NCBI RefSeq assembly: GCF_003012705.1
Contig: NZ_PXYL01000015.1
Coordinates: 53,763 to 117,762 of the forward strand
DNA from: Pseudaminobacter soli (ex Li et al. 2025)
GTDB lineage: Bacteria; Pseudomonadota; Alphaproteobacteria; Rhizobiales; Rhizobiaceae
Reading direction: 5' to 3'
Length of the DNA stretch: 64,000 nt
Shown here: one piece after another, positions 1 to 8,432 of the stretch
Layout of the letters: every line of letters begins with the position of its first letter
Position numbering within the stretch: position 1 is the first letter of the stretch
Notes under the pieces: generated by a model
What the model was told of the DNA's origin: nothing
Database searches by the model: none
The model's input: the letters and a program-made list of their open reading frames with translations, nothing else
Made by a program: the position numbers and the translations under genes

Positions 1-154
1 AGTCCGTGACGAACACGGTGAACTGCACACCATCCGGGCGCGGCCGGCGGACGCCGGTGGGCGGATCGACAAGGGCGCCGAGGTGGTGGTCGTCGAGGCA
101 GCTCCTCAGCCGGGCCGCATCTATCTCGTCATGCCATTCGAAGAGGAGGGCTAG
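1..154 (+). CDS. OB-fold membrane protein (YqiJ/NfeD-like), C-terminus only
   Basis: This is the last 50 codons of a gene that begins before the window; the frame is open from base 2 and stops at TAG 152-154. The visible tail has alternating beta-like strands and ends in an acidic MPFEEEG. Its place 54 bases before a flotillin gene matches the known pairing of YqiJ or NfeD OB-fold proteins with flotillins, where the two are thought to act together in membrane microdomains. The assignment rests mainly on that neighbourhood. Confidence 0.5.
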   Translation, partial: VRDEHGELHTIRARPADAGGRIDKGAEVVVVEAAPQPGRIYLVMPFEEEG

Positions 155-208
155 GTCGGGGAGGACCCCGCACCGACGACCCAAATCATTCGAAACAAGG
201 AGTGGGAC

Positions 209-1918
209 ATGGACAGCATTATACAATTTCTGATCTGGGCGGGCATCGTCATCTTCACGATCGCCGTCATCGGCTTCATCTTTGGCCGGCTCTACCAACG
301 CGCCGAGCGCGACGAGGCCTTCGTGCGCACCGGCGTTGGTGGCCGCCGCGTCGTCAAGGATGGGGGCGCCATCATCCTCCCCATCGTCCACGCGCTGGCC
401 AAGGTGAAGCTCAACACCGTCAAGCTCGTGGTGGACCGCCGGCGCGAGGACGCGTTCATCACGTCCGACCGCATGCGCGTCGACATTCGCGCCGAATTCT
501 ACGTCCGTGTCGACGGCACGGATGATGGTATCGGCCTTGCCGCGCAAACCCTTGGCGACCGGGTCAACGACCCCAAGGCGATTCAGGATCTCGTCGAGGC
601 CAAGCTGGTCGACGCGCTGCGCTCGGTCGCCGCGCGCAACACGCTCGACCAGTTGCACGAGAACCGCTCGGACTTCGTCAAGGCGGTGCAGGATGCCGTC
701 GAGACGGACCTGCGCTCCAACGGTTTGGAACTGGAATCGGTCAGCCTCACCGGGCTCGACCAGACGCCGCGCGAGTTCTTCAATGAGACCAATGCCTTCG
801 ACGCCGTGGGCCTCGCCAAGCTCACCAGCATCACCGAGCAGCGCCGCAAGGAGCGCAACGAGATCACGCGGCTGACCGAGGTCGCGATTGCCGAGCAGGA
901 CCTCAACGCCTCGCGCGAGAAATTCGCGCTCAAGCGTCAGGAGGAGGAGGCTCGTCTCGAGCAGGAACGCGACATCGCCTCCAAGCAGGCCGCGACCCGA
1001 TCCGAGATGGCCAAGGCCGAGGAAACCGCCAAGCTGGCCGAGCAGTCGGCGCAGATCGAGCGCGAGCGGGAGATCGCCGAGCACGCCGCCGAGGCGTCCC
1101 GCGCCAAGGAAGAGGCCCGTATCAACTCCGAGCGCGACGTGGAGCTGAGCCGCCAGAACATGGCGGTCGCGATTGCCAAGAAGAGCGAGGAGACGTCCCG
1201 CGCCGAGGCGAAGGCCCGCGAGGCCGAGGCGCTGAGCGTGGCCGCGCAGGAAAAGGTGCAGACCGCCCGCGACCGCGAAATCGCCGACCGTAATCGCCAG
1301 ATTGCGGTTCTACAGGCTCAGGAGGCGGCCGAGTCCGAGGCGGTTTCGGTCACCGTTGGCGCCAGTGCCGAAAAGGCAGCGGCGGAAGATCGCGCCGCGG
1401 CCGTACTGGTCGAGGCGCGTGCACATGCCGAAGCCATGAAGGTCCGCGCCGAGGGCCTGGTCGCCGAGGGCGAGGCCGATGCCGCCAACATCCGCGCCCG
1501 CAACGAGGCACGCAACACGCTGTCGGACAAGATGATCCAGCTGGAGCTCACCCAGGCCCGCATCACCATGCTGCCGGAGGCGCTGAAAGCCCTGATGGAG
1601 CCCGCCAGCCGCATCGACAGCATCCGCGTCTTCGACACGGCCGGCTTCACCGGCGGCCGCTCGGCAGACGCGGGTGGCCGCTCGGGCCCCGGCGACCTGG
1701 CCGACCAGTTGCTGCGTTTCACCGGCAACAAGCCGCTCATCGACGCGCTTTTGGCTGAGGCGGGCATCGCCGGTGCCGGCGGTTCCCTGAAGGACCTTGT
1801 TACCGCAAGGCCCGAGGAGGTGATCGCCGAGGAAATCGATGAAGAGGAAGAAGCCCCCGACGTGGAGCAACTGGCTTTGCAGTCGCAGCCCTCGGCCGAA
1901 CCTTCGAAGCCAAACTGA
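209..1918 (+). CDS. Flotillin family protein (YqiK-like)
   Basis: A 569-aa membrane scaffold protein. Residues about 7-29 form one N-terminal membrane helix (LIWAGIVIFTIAVIGFIFG). An SPFH/band-7 domain follows to about residue 210. Then comes a long region rich in Glu, Ala, Arg and Lys (about 215-450) that should form a coiled coil, as in flotillins. The tail is acidic (EEIDEEEEAPD). Length fits the YqiK branch. AAGGAG lies just before the ATG at 209. It probably forms an operon with the OB-fold gene upstream. Flotillins organise membrane domains; a specific role cannot be read from sequence. Confidence 0.9.
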   Translation: MDSIIQFLIWAGIVIFTIAVIGFIFGRLYQRAERDEAFVRTGVGGRRVVKDGGAIILPIVHALAKVKLNTVKLVVDRRREDAFITSDRMRVDIRAEFYVRVDGTDDGIGLAAQTLGDRVNDPKAIQDLVEAKLVDALRSVAARNTLDQLHENRSDFVKAVQDAVETDLRSNGLELESVSLTGLDQTPREFFNETNAFDAVGLAKLTSITEQRRKERNEITRLTEVAIAEQDLNASREKFALKRQEEEARLEQERDIASKQAATRSEMAKAEETAKLAEQSAQIEREREIAEHAAEASRAKEEARINSERDVELSRQNMAVAIAKKSEETSRAEAKAREAEALSVAAQEKVQTARDREIADRNRQIAVLQAQEAAESEAVSVTVGASAEKAAAEDRAAAVLVEARAHAEAMKVRAEGLVAEGEADAANIRARNEARNTLSDKMIQLELTQARITMLPEALKALMEPASRIDSIRVFDTAGFTGGRSADAGGRSGPGDLADQLLRFTGNKPLIDALLAEAGIAGAGGSLKDLVTARPEEVIAEEIDEEEEAPDVEQLALQSQPSAEPSKPN

Positions 1919-1939
1919 CCCGGTTCGCCGCAATTTTCA

Positions 1940-1967
1940 CGGGTGCGGTGACCAGCCGCGCCCGTTT
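1940..1967 (+). terminator. Possible terminator after flotillin
   Basis: A 9-bp stem (CGGGTGCGG at 1940-1948 with CCGCGCCCG at 1956-1964, one G-T pair) with a short loop is followed by TTTC, 21 bases after the flotillin stop. The T run is short, so it is a weak candidate. Confidence 0.45.
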
Positions 1968-2176
1968 CATATGCTCCATGCAGTCCCTGCGTATTGGGGA
2001 AATCAGTCAAGCTACCCTTACATTCCCGGAGGAACTGTGGCTGGTTCTGATAGTCATTCTTTGCTCCATCGTACACATATCCTGGACGTAGCTATCAGAT
2101 GAACGGGGCATTTACCGCTGCGATTACTAGGCACCGTAAACCGGATTCTATGGATGTATTGAGGCCGCCGAAATAA

Positions 2177-2655
2177 TGGCACCTCGATGAGATGTTCGTG
2201 TCGATCAGAGGCAGGAAATATTGGCTGTGGCGCTCTGTCGATGCCGACGGCCCGTTCTCGATAGTCTGCTGCAAGGCCGCAGAGATAGGAAGGCGGCTCT
2301 TCGGCTGATGCGCAAGCTGCTCAAGGGCCGAGGTGCCGCGCCGAGCGTCATGGTCACGGACATGCTGCGGTCTTACTCGGCTGCAAAAGCTGAGTTGATG
2401 CCGGGCGTTGAGCATCGCTCGCATAAGGGGCTCAACAACCGCGCCGAGAACTCTCAACTTCCTCTGAGCCGTCGAGAACGGCGCATGATGCGGTTCAAAT
2501 CGGCGCGGCAATGCCAACGTTTCGTTTCCGCCCACGGTCAGATCGCCAATCTTTTCGACCTTCATCGCAGACATCTCGCCACCGCTGATCACCGCCAGCT
2601 TCGAGCTCATGCCATCACTACCTGGCGCGAAATCGCTTGGTCGATAGCTGCCTGA
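2177..2655 (+). pseudogene. IS6-family transposase remnant (C-terminal half, frameshifted)
   Basis: Two frames together give the DDE domain of an IS6/IS26-type transposase. The first (from 2177) reads WHLDEMFVSIRG and WLWRSVDADG. The second (2221-2655) holds VMVTDMLRSY, MPGVEHRSHKGLNNRAENS and RERRMMRFKSARQ. The D, D and E positions of the catalytic triad are all visible but split by a frameshift near 2245. The N-terminal helix-turn-helix half is missing, so it cannot encode an active enzyme. Bases 1968-2176 and 2656-2878 on either side hold nothing I can identify. Confidence 0.85.
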
Positions 2656-2878
2656 AACTCGGTACAAAAATGCTCGGCACGACTGCGACCAGTTAACGCG
2701 ACGCCAACCTCGTAACCGAGCCGCCGCCCTTGACGCAATAGAGAACGATATCGGCGCCACCGCGCCGTTCTAGAACTGGAAGCGGTCCTTTCGCCAGCAG
2801 CACTAACCGTTGTCCGCCTCAGCAGCGGGTAGTGGGTTTGGTCTTGCCCGATGTCAGCGACCAACCGGGAGTCAGCAG

Positions 2879-3718
2879 TCATGCGTCCTGCCTGAACGTC
2901 TGCTTCTGCTGGCCGAGCCCCTCGATTCCGAGTTCGACAACATCGCCATCCTTCAGGAAGCGCGGCGGCTTCATCCCCATGCCGACGCCGGGTGGCGTGC
3001 CGGTGGAGATGATGTCGCCAGGATGCAGGGTCATGAACTGGGACAAGTAGGAGACCAGGAAGGCCGGCTTGAAGACCATGGTGGCGGTGGTGCCATCCTG
3101 CATGGTCTGGCCGTTGACCGATAGCCACATCTTCAGGCTCAGCACGTCCTTGATCTCATCCTTGGTCACCAGCCACGGACCCGTTGGGCCGAAGGTGTCG
3201 CAACTCTTGCCCTTCGTCCACTGGCCGGAGCGCTCGGTCTGAAAGGCGCGTTCGGAGACGTCATGGCAGACGCACCAGCCAGCGACATAGTCGAGAGCCT
3301 CAGCTTCCGGGACATATTTCGCCTTCTTGCCGATGACGATCCCGAGCTCGACTTCCCAGTCGGTCTTCTGCGAGTCGCGGGGGATCAGGACGTCGTCATT
3401 CGGACCGACGATGGCCGAGGTCGCCTTCATGAAGGCGATCGGCTCCGGCGGCACTGTCGCGCCGGTCTCTTCGGCATGGTCCGAATAGTTCAGGCCGATA
3501 CAGATGAACTTGCCGGTGCCGGCGACGCAGGGGCCAAGGCGCGGATTGCCCTTGACCGTCGGCAGGTCGGGCAATTTGCCGAGTTCCTGCAGTGAGGAAG
3601 TGGTCAGCACCGCGCCGGAAAGGTCGGCCACATGGCCCGAGAGGTCGCGGATCTTGCCGTCAGGACCGATGAGGCCGGGCTTCTCGGCGCCTGCCTTGCC
3701 GTAACGCACGAATTTCAT
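2879..3718 (-). CDS. Fumarylacetoacetate hydrolase family protein
   Basis: A 279-aa protein. Residues 1-65 form a small N-terminal region (MKFVRYGKAGAEKPGLIG). The rest is the FAH catalytic fold, with GLNYSDHAEE, EPIAFMKATSA and DWEVELGIVIG, which carry the acidic metal ligands. Family members cleave C-C bonds in 2,4-diketo acids or act as acylpyruvases. The N-terminus resembles proteins often labelled ureidoglycolate lyase or 2,4-diketo-3-deoxy-L-fuconate hydrolase, which fits the sugar dehydrogenase-like neighbours. I chose ATG 3718 because GAGAGGAAA sits just upstream; a longer open frame to 3841 belongs to the broken SDR. It is last in the leftward operon. Confidence 0.85.
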   Translation of the reverse strand: MKFVRYGKAGAEKPGLIGPDGKIRDLSGHVADLSGAVLTTSSLQELGKLPDLPTVKGNPRLGPCVAGTGKFICIGLNYSDHAEETGATVPPEPIAFMKATSAIVGPNDDVLIPRDSQKTDWEVELGIVIGKKAKYVPEAEALDYVAGWCVCHDVSERAFQTERSGQWTKGKSCDTFGPTGPWLVTKDEIKDVLSLKMWLSVNGQTMQDGTTATMVFKPAFLVSYLSQFMTLHPGDIISTGTPPGVGMGMKPPRFLKDGDVVELGIEGLGQQKQTFRQDA

Positions 3719-3729
3719 GGAATTTCCTC

Positions 3730-3869
3730 TCAGATCGACCAGCCGCCGTCGATGCTGACGGCTTGGCCGGTGGTGTAGGTGGCGCCGGCCACATAGACGG
3801 CGAGATCGGCAATTTCTCTGGCGTGCCCGCGGCGGTAACAAGAACGACCTTTCGATCGAGGTCAGTCAT
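3730..3869 (-). pseudogene. Short-chain dehydrogenase with most of the gene deleted
   Basis: The start reads MTDLDRKVVLVTAAG, the usual beginning of an SDR up to the nucleotide-binding glycines. The sequence then jumps straight to REIADLAVYVAG, ATYTTGQAVSIDGGWSI and stop, the usual SDR end, in another frame. About 200 codons, including the Ser-Tyr-Lys active site, are missing. It lies 11 bases before the FAH gene in the same direction. The two likely formed one sugar-acid pathway before the deletion. Confidence 0.85.
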
Positions 3870-3979
3870 CGCATTCTGCTTCCATTGCAGCTGGTTTCCG
3901 TCAAAATAGTCCATGTCGCAAAGGTGCGTGCGAGGCAGCACCTTGTGCGCGCTTAGGGAACGCCAGCGGGCGCCGAGCG

Positions 3980-5023
3980 CTACAATCTGACGACCTGGCC
4001 CGTGTGGATCGATTCATCTGCCGCGAGCACGATGCGCAGGCTGTTGACGCCGTCCTCCATGTGCTGCGCCAGGTCGAGGTCCTCGCGGATAGCCTTCAGC
4101 AGATAGCGCTGTTCACGCTCGCACAAATCGTCATGGCCCGGCTCATTGGACATGTCGATGCGTTCGTCCGGCTTCGACATGTCCGTATGGTGGCGCAGTA
4201 TCTGGTTGGTCTTGGTGTGGGCATTGATGTCGTCAGACTTCACGCTCCCGGCCGCTTCCGCCATGACGATGGAGACGGACCCCTTGGGTCCGAAGACGTC
4301 CTTCACGAAGAAGGCAGTATCCGAAACCATTGGGCCCCAGCCGGCTTCATACCAGCCGACGGAGCCGTCATCGAATTGCACCTGCAGCATGCCGTAGTTG
4401 TTCTTGGCGACCTCGTCGGTCAGCTTGGCCCCGACCGCATGGACCTTGACCGGCTTGGCATCGGTCATCTGGCACATGATGTCGACATAGTGGACGCCGC
4501 AATCGACGATGGGCGGGAACGAATCCATCAGGCGCTTGTGCCAGGCCCAGGTCTCGCCATTGGACTGCTGGTTGAGATTCATGCGGAAGACCAGCGGGGT
4601 ACCGAGCTCGCGAGCGATTTCGATGAACTTAACCCAGCTTGGGTGCTGGCGCAGGATGTAGCCTATCACCAGCTTGCGGCCGGTGCGCCTTGCAACCTTC
4701 ACCACGTCCTCGGCGTCGCCGACAGTCAGCGCCATCGGCTTTTCGACAAAGACGTGTGCGCCAGCCTCCATCGCTGCGATGGCATAGGACCCATGGGTGT
4801 CGGGAAGTGTATTGATGGATACGACATCCGGCTTCAGTTCGGCAAGCGCCGTGGCAAAATCGCCGAAGCGCTGCGCGCCTTTGAGAGCATCAGGCATGTC
4901 GACCTGGCCGATATGCCGCGTGCAGACGCCAACGACCTCGAAACCATCAATCCGGGTGTAGGCGAGCGCGTGGCTCATGCCCATGTTACCCAATCCTACA
5001 ACAAGTACGCGCAGCTTGCTCAT
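3980..5023 (-). CDS. Gfo/Idh/MocA family oxidoreductase
   Basis: A 347-aa NAD(P)-dependent dehydrogenase, probably of a sugar or polyol. The N-terminus (MSKLRVLVVGLGNMGMSHA) is the Rossmann fold. VFVEKPMALT near residue 97 holds the catalytic-motif Lys-Pro, and DCGVHYVDIM in the second half is the typical substrate-side motif. The start is ATG 5023 with AGGAGG close upstream; the longer frame has no better start. It lies 10 bases after a second gene of the same family, so both are cotranscribed. Substrate unknown. Confidence 0.9.
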   Translation of the reverse strand: MSKLRVLVVGLGNMGMSHALAYTRIDGFEVVGVCTRHIGQVDMPDALKGAQRFGDFATALAELKPDVVSINTLPDTHGSYAIAAMEAGAHVFVEKPMALTVGDAEDVVKVARRTGRKLVIGYILRQHPSWVKFIEIARELGTPLVFRMNLNQQSNGETWAWHKRLMDSFPPIVDCGVHYVDIMCQMTDAKPVKVHAVGAKLTDEVAKNNYGMLQVQFDDGSVGWYEAGWGPMVSDTAFFVKDVFGPKGSVSIVMAEAAGSVKSDDINAHTKTNQILRHHTDMSKPDERIDMSNEPGHDDLCEREQRYLLKAIREDLDLAQHMEDGVNSLRIVLAADESIHTGQVVRL

Positions 5024-5033
5024 CGGACCCCTC

Positions 5034-6035
5034 CTAGCCGATCTTGATAACATTGCCGGTTCGCGCCGATTCCTCGGCCGCGATAGTCGCCTCGAGGGCC
5101 GCCGTGGCATCCTCCGGCGTCCCGAGCGTCGGCGTTTCGCCCTTCAGCGCGCAATTGGCAAAATAGGAGAACTCGTCGCGAAGTGCGCCGCCACGGACAC
5201 CATCGAACACCGGCCAGTAGGTGGTATCCGGGCTATGCAGGCGCGTGTTGTCGACGATGCCGAGATTCGGGAACGTATCTTGGACGTGGATGATGCCCTC
5301 GGTGCCGATGATCGACATGCGCTCGTCGATGTCGAACGGCGTCTTTTCCGGCATACACCAGACCGTCTCCAGAGTCGCGGTGGCTCCGCCGGCAAACCGA
5401 TACATGGTCTGCCCTATGTCGGGGTGCTTCAGCCCACGCACATCGGTGGTCTGGGCATAAGCGGAAACCACGCGATCACCGGTGAACCAGAGCATGATGT
5501 CGGTGTCGTGGATGGCGTCGCCGACGATCGGGCCGATCTTGTTCAGGATCGTGGGCGTCCAGGATGCGGGAATGTTGCGGCGCGAGGACAGCGCGACGAT
5601 CCTGCCGATGCGCCCCTCGTCGATCGCCTGCTTTGCCATCCGGTAACGCGGGTTGAAACGCACTATATGGCCGATGAACAGGATTCCCCTGGTCTCCTTG
5701 GCGGCAGCGAGAATTTTGCGTGCGTCGGCCACAGTTGAAGCAATCGGCTTCTCAAGGAAGACGTGTTTACCTGCCCTGAGAGCTGCAATCGCCGGTTCTG
5801 TGTGCTGGTCCCACATGGTGCAGATGGACACGGCATCGATGTCGGGATCGGCGAGCATTTCGTTGTAGTCCGTGAAGGTCTTCTTCACGTTGAACTTGTT
5901 GCCTAGCTCGGCCAGCCGTCCGGGCGAACGTGTGCACAGCGCAGCCAGTTCGAGATTTGGCACGCCCATGATCGTCTCGGCGTGAATTTCGCCAAACCAC
6001 CCCAGCCCAATGATACCAATACGAAGCCGTTCCAT
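5034..6035 (-). CDS. Gfo/Idh/MocA family oxidoreductase (second copy)
   Basis: A 333-aa member of the same family as its neighbour but clearly diverged. It shows RIGIIGLGWFGEIHAET (NAD-binding loop), VFLEKPIAST (EKP motif near residue 95) and GDAIHDTDIMLWF (substrate side). ATG 6035 has AGGGGGA upstream. Two paralogues side by side often carry out successive oxidations or an oxidation/reduction pair on one sugar; that is inference here. The gap to the SDR gene upstream is only 8 bases. Confidence 0.9.
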   Translation of the reverse strand: MERLRIGIIGLGWFGEIHAETIMGVPNLELAALCTRSPGRLAELGNKFNVKKTFTDYNEMLADPDIDAVSICTMWDQHTEPAIAALRAGKHVFLEKPIASTVADARKILAAAKETRGILFIGHIVRFNPRYRMAKQAIDEGRIGRIVALSSRRNIPASWTPTILNKIGPIVGDAIHDTDIMLWFTGDRVVSAYAQTTDVRGLKHPDIGQTMYRFAGGATATLETVWCMPEKTPFDIDERMSIIGTEGIIHVQDTFPNLGIVDNTRLHSPDTTYWPVFDGVRGGALRDEFSYFANCALKGETPTLGTPEDATAALEATIAAEESARTGNVIKIG

Positions 6036-6043
6036 AATTCCCC

Positions 6044-6823
6044 CTAAAAGTCTTCGAGTGTCAGTTCGCGCGCCATGACGATGTTGCCGGCGGTCAGTCC
6101 GCAATCGACGGGAAGGGCGGCTCCGGTGATTGCCCGTGCCGCGTCGGACGCGAGAAATGCGATTGCCTCGGCCACATCTTCCGGTTCTGCGACATGGCCG
6201 AGCGGATACCAGCGCTCCAGGCGCTTCAGCACGTTCGGATCCTTGCGGATACGCTCGCTCCAGATCGGTGTGCGCACCGTTCCCGGTAGGACGATATTTG
6301 CCCGGATGCCATAGCGGCCGTATTCGAGCGCGACCGCCCGGGTCAGTGAAATCAGGCCGGCTTTCGCCGCGCTGTAGGCCGGGTCGCCGAGCGCCCCGAG
6401 GCCGTTGACCGAACCGACCATGACAATGGAACCACCCTTGCGGGCAACCATTTGCGGCAGCACCGCGTGGACGCAATTGTAGGCGCCGTTGAGATTGCCA
6501 TCGATATGGGCTCGCCAGCCTTCCGGATCGGTGACCGCAAGCGTGCCCTGGCTCGAGAAGCCGGCATTGTTGACAAGGACATGGACGGCACCAAAATCCG
6601 CGAATGCGGCGGCGATCGCCTCGGCATTTGCGACATCCGCGACCGCGCCCTTCGCGGCTATGCCTTCCTTGTTCAGCTGCTCTGCCAAGCCAAGGACGGC
6701 TTCGCTGCGATCGAGCGCGGCAACCGCCGCGCCTCGCGAGCCAAGGAAGCGGCAGAGCGCCTGCCCAATGCCGCCGGAGGCTCCGGTGACGGCGACAGTT
6801 TTTCCGGTGAAGTTCGAACTCAT
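6044..6823 (-). CDS. SDR family oxidoreductase
   Basis: A 259-aa classical short-chain dehydrogenase. TGASGGIGQ near residue 15 binds the nucleotide, NNAG follows, and GSVNGL plus YSAAKAG give the catalytic Ser, Tyr and Lys. The C-terminus ends LPVDCGLTAGN and a short tail. ATG 6823 is preferred over the in-frame GTG at 6832 because GTGAGG is then correctly spaced. It sits in the middle of the operon, 10 bases after the 397-aa gene. Substrate unknown, probably the same sugar or polyol handled by the Gfo/Idh enzymes. Confidence 0.9.
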   Translation of the reverse strand: MSSNFTGKTVAVTGASGGIGQALCRFLGSRGAAVAALDRSEAVLGLAEQLNKEGIAAKGAVADVANAEAIAAAFADFGAVHVLVNNAGFSSQGTLAVTDPEGWRAHIDGNLNGAYNCVHAVLPQMVARKGGSIVMVGSVNGLGALGDPAYSAAKAGLISLTRAVALEYGRYGIRANIVLPGTVRTPIWSERIRKDPNVLKRLERWYPLGHVAEPEDVAEAIAFLASDAARAITGAALPVDCGLTAGNIVMARELTLEDF

Positions 6824-6833
6824 GGCAAACACC

Positions 6834-8027
6834 TCACGGAAGCATCCTCATCGCCTCGCCGATCCATTCGAGATTGGAGCGGCGCAAGTGACCCCAGTTG
6901 TAGAAAGCGAATTCCGTGACGCCGCCATCGCGCAGGCCGGCGACGGCATTCAGGAATTCCTGCTTGTTAGTCAAATCGGGATAGGCCGGCCGCATGATCG
7001 CGCGCACGCGTCCGGCACCGCGCAGCCTGCGCTTTATGTCGAAGAGATCCGAGCGGATGCGAACAGCGCTTGGCTCGTAGAAGCAGGCTTCGATGATGCC
7101 TGTCATCTCGGCTGTCGCCTTGAGATCACTGCCTTCGTACCAGGCGCCGCCGGTTGGCCGCGCGACCGAGGGGATGACGGCGACCTCCGCATCGGGGCGG
7201 ACAGTGGCTCGAATCTCCTGCACCAGCGATGTGACTTCCTGGTTTCGGAAATCGAGATAGCGGCGCAGATCGCCGTCTGCCTGCACGTCAGCCAGCCAGA
7301 AGGCTTCAGCCATGTCATCGGGAAAATCGATATCGGAATCGATATAGGATTCGATGTCCTTGGCAACCTGCGCGCGCAGCCGCTCGGCGTCGATGCCGGC
7401 CGCCTTGGCTCGCTCGATCGCAGGCGGGGAAAAGTCGAGACCGAGCAGGCAGTCCATCCAGCGATTGTGCCGGAACAGGGAGAACTCGTGGTGATAGCCA
7501 TGGGCATAGGGAGCAAAGCCCGGACTTTCCATCGAAATGCCGCGCACTCCGTAACTTTCAGTCACGTCGCGGGCCAAGCCCACGGCATAGGCGCGGGCAT
7601 CGGGATGTGACGGGCTAAGGCTGTAGATGTATCGGTCGCCGAACGCGTTCTGTGCGCACATTTCGGGATTGGCGAGGCCGAGCCTCGAATTGTGCAGTAG
7701 TACCAGCCAGGCATTGGCCGCGACATCCGTTCGTTCGCACAGGTCGCGCAGGATGTCGCGCTCCGCGACCATGGGATGCACGACCGGCTTCAGATCGCCA
7801 TAGCGGGAGGGGTTCGGGCGGAAGTAGACCGTTCCGTCGTCAGGGAAATATACCTTCCCGTCACGCCCATGCGGCCGCAGGAATTTGCCCGCGTGATAGG
7901 ATGCCGCCATCGTCACCGTCTCGAGCCCCAGACGCTGGAATTCGTTCACGGCGGCATCAACCCCGGTTTCCGCCAGATCCCAGGCGTAGGTGTAAAGCGC
8001 GCGATAGCGACCCTTTGCCGAAGTCAT
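6834..8027 (-). CDS. Unrecognised 397-aa protein, possibly a TIM-barrel glycosidase relative
   Basis: I do not recognise a named family with certainty. The protein starts MTSAKGRYRALYTYAWDLAE, and later segments such as VRGISMESPGFAPYAHGYHH and EFAFYNWGHLRRSNLEWIGE look like barrel strands ending in acidic or aromatic residues, as in glycoside-hydrolase-like barrels. No signal peptide or membrane helix is seen, so it should be cytoplasmic. The start is ATG 8027 with GAGG upstream; an in-frame TTG at 8045 is less likely. It is tightly packed in the operon, so it should act on the imported substrate. Confidence 0.6.
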   Translation of the reverse strand: MTSAKGRYRALYTYAWDLAETGVDAAVNEFQRLGLETVTMAASYHAGKFLRPHGRDGKVYFPDDGTVYFRPNPSRYGDLKPVVHPMVAERDILRDLCERTDVAANAWLVLLHNSRLGLANPEMCAQNAFGDRYIYSLSPSHPDARAYAVGLARDVTESYGVRGISMESPGFAPYAHGYHHEFSLFRHNRWMDCLLGLDFSPPAIERAKAAGIDAERLRAQVAKDIESYIDSDIDFPDDMAEAFWLADVQADGDLRRYLDFRNQEVTSLVQEIRATVRPDAEVAVIPSVARPTGGAWYEGSDLKATAEMTGIIEACFYEPSAVRIRSDLFDIKRRLRGAGRVRAIMRPAYPDLTNKQEFLNAVAGLRDGGVTEFAFYNWGHLRRSNLEWIGEAMRMLP

Positions 8028-8041
8028 GGATGTGTGCGTCC

Positions 8042-8380
8042 TCAATTCTCGAACCAGCCTTCTTTCAGGTAGCGCATGTACTCGAAGACGGTGCCGTGCT
8101 TGAGCACGAACACAACCTCGAGGAAGTCACCAACAATGAAAGACGGAATGAGTATCTCGTCGACCGAAGCGAGCAGTGGCTCGATCTCATCGACGCGATA
8201 GGCGATATGCGGGTTGTCACGGATGATCGCGGGCACCGCGCTGTCCTCGTGGTAGCGGAGGAACTCGATGTGCTCGGGATGGTTTCGAGGATTGGTGACC
8301 CAGATCTTGCTCTGCTCGACCCAGTCTTCCTGCGGTTGCTGCTCGGTAGTGGTAATGCCGACGTGATCGAAAACAAACAT
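8042..8380 (-). CDS. Small VOC/glyoxalase-like protein
   Basis: A 112-aa protein starting MFVFDHVGITT, a typical vicinal-oxygen-chelate opening, with EHIEFLRY and GTVFEYMRYL later. At this length it is a single beta-alpha-beta module that would work as a dimer. ATG 8380 has GCGAGG upstream; the frame extends to 8503 without a better start. It lies between the transporter genes and the 397-aa gene, so an isomerase or epimerase role in the pathway is plausible but unproven. Confidence 0.65.
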   Translation of the reverse strand: MFVFDHVGITTTEQQPQEDWVEQSKIWVTNPRNHPEHIEFLRYHEDSAVPAIIRDNPHIAYRVDEIEPLLASVDEILIPSFIVGDFLEVVFVLKHGTVFEYMRYLKEGWFEN

Positions 8381-8432
8381 GCTCGCCTCGCGGTAAAGGA
8401 AGGCGGCAGGTCCGCCTCCCACTTCGGAAGTG

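Noticed and set aside
1310..2076. Two long minus-strand frames opposite the flotillin
   Set aside because: The repeated Glu/Ala/Arg codons of the coiled coil create open antisense frames; composition is unlike a real protein.
4004..5047. 347-codon open frame on the plus strand
   Set aside because: It is the mirror of the Gfo/Idh/MocA gene, with no homology-like features of its own.
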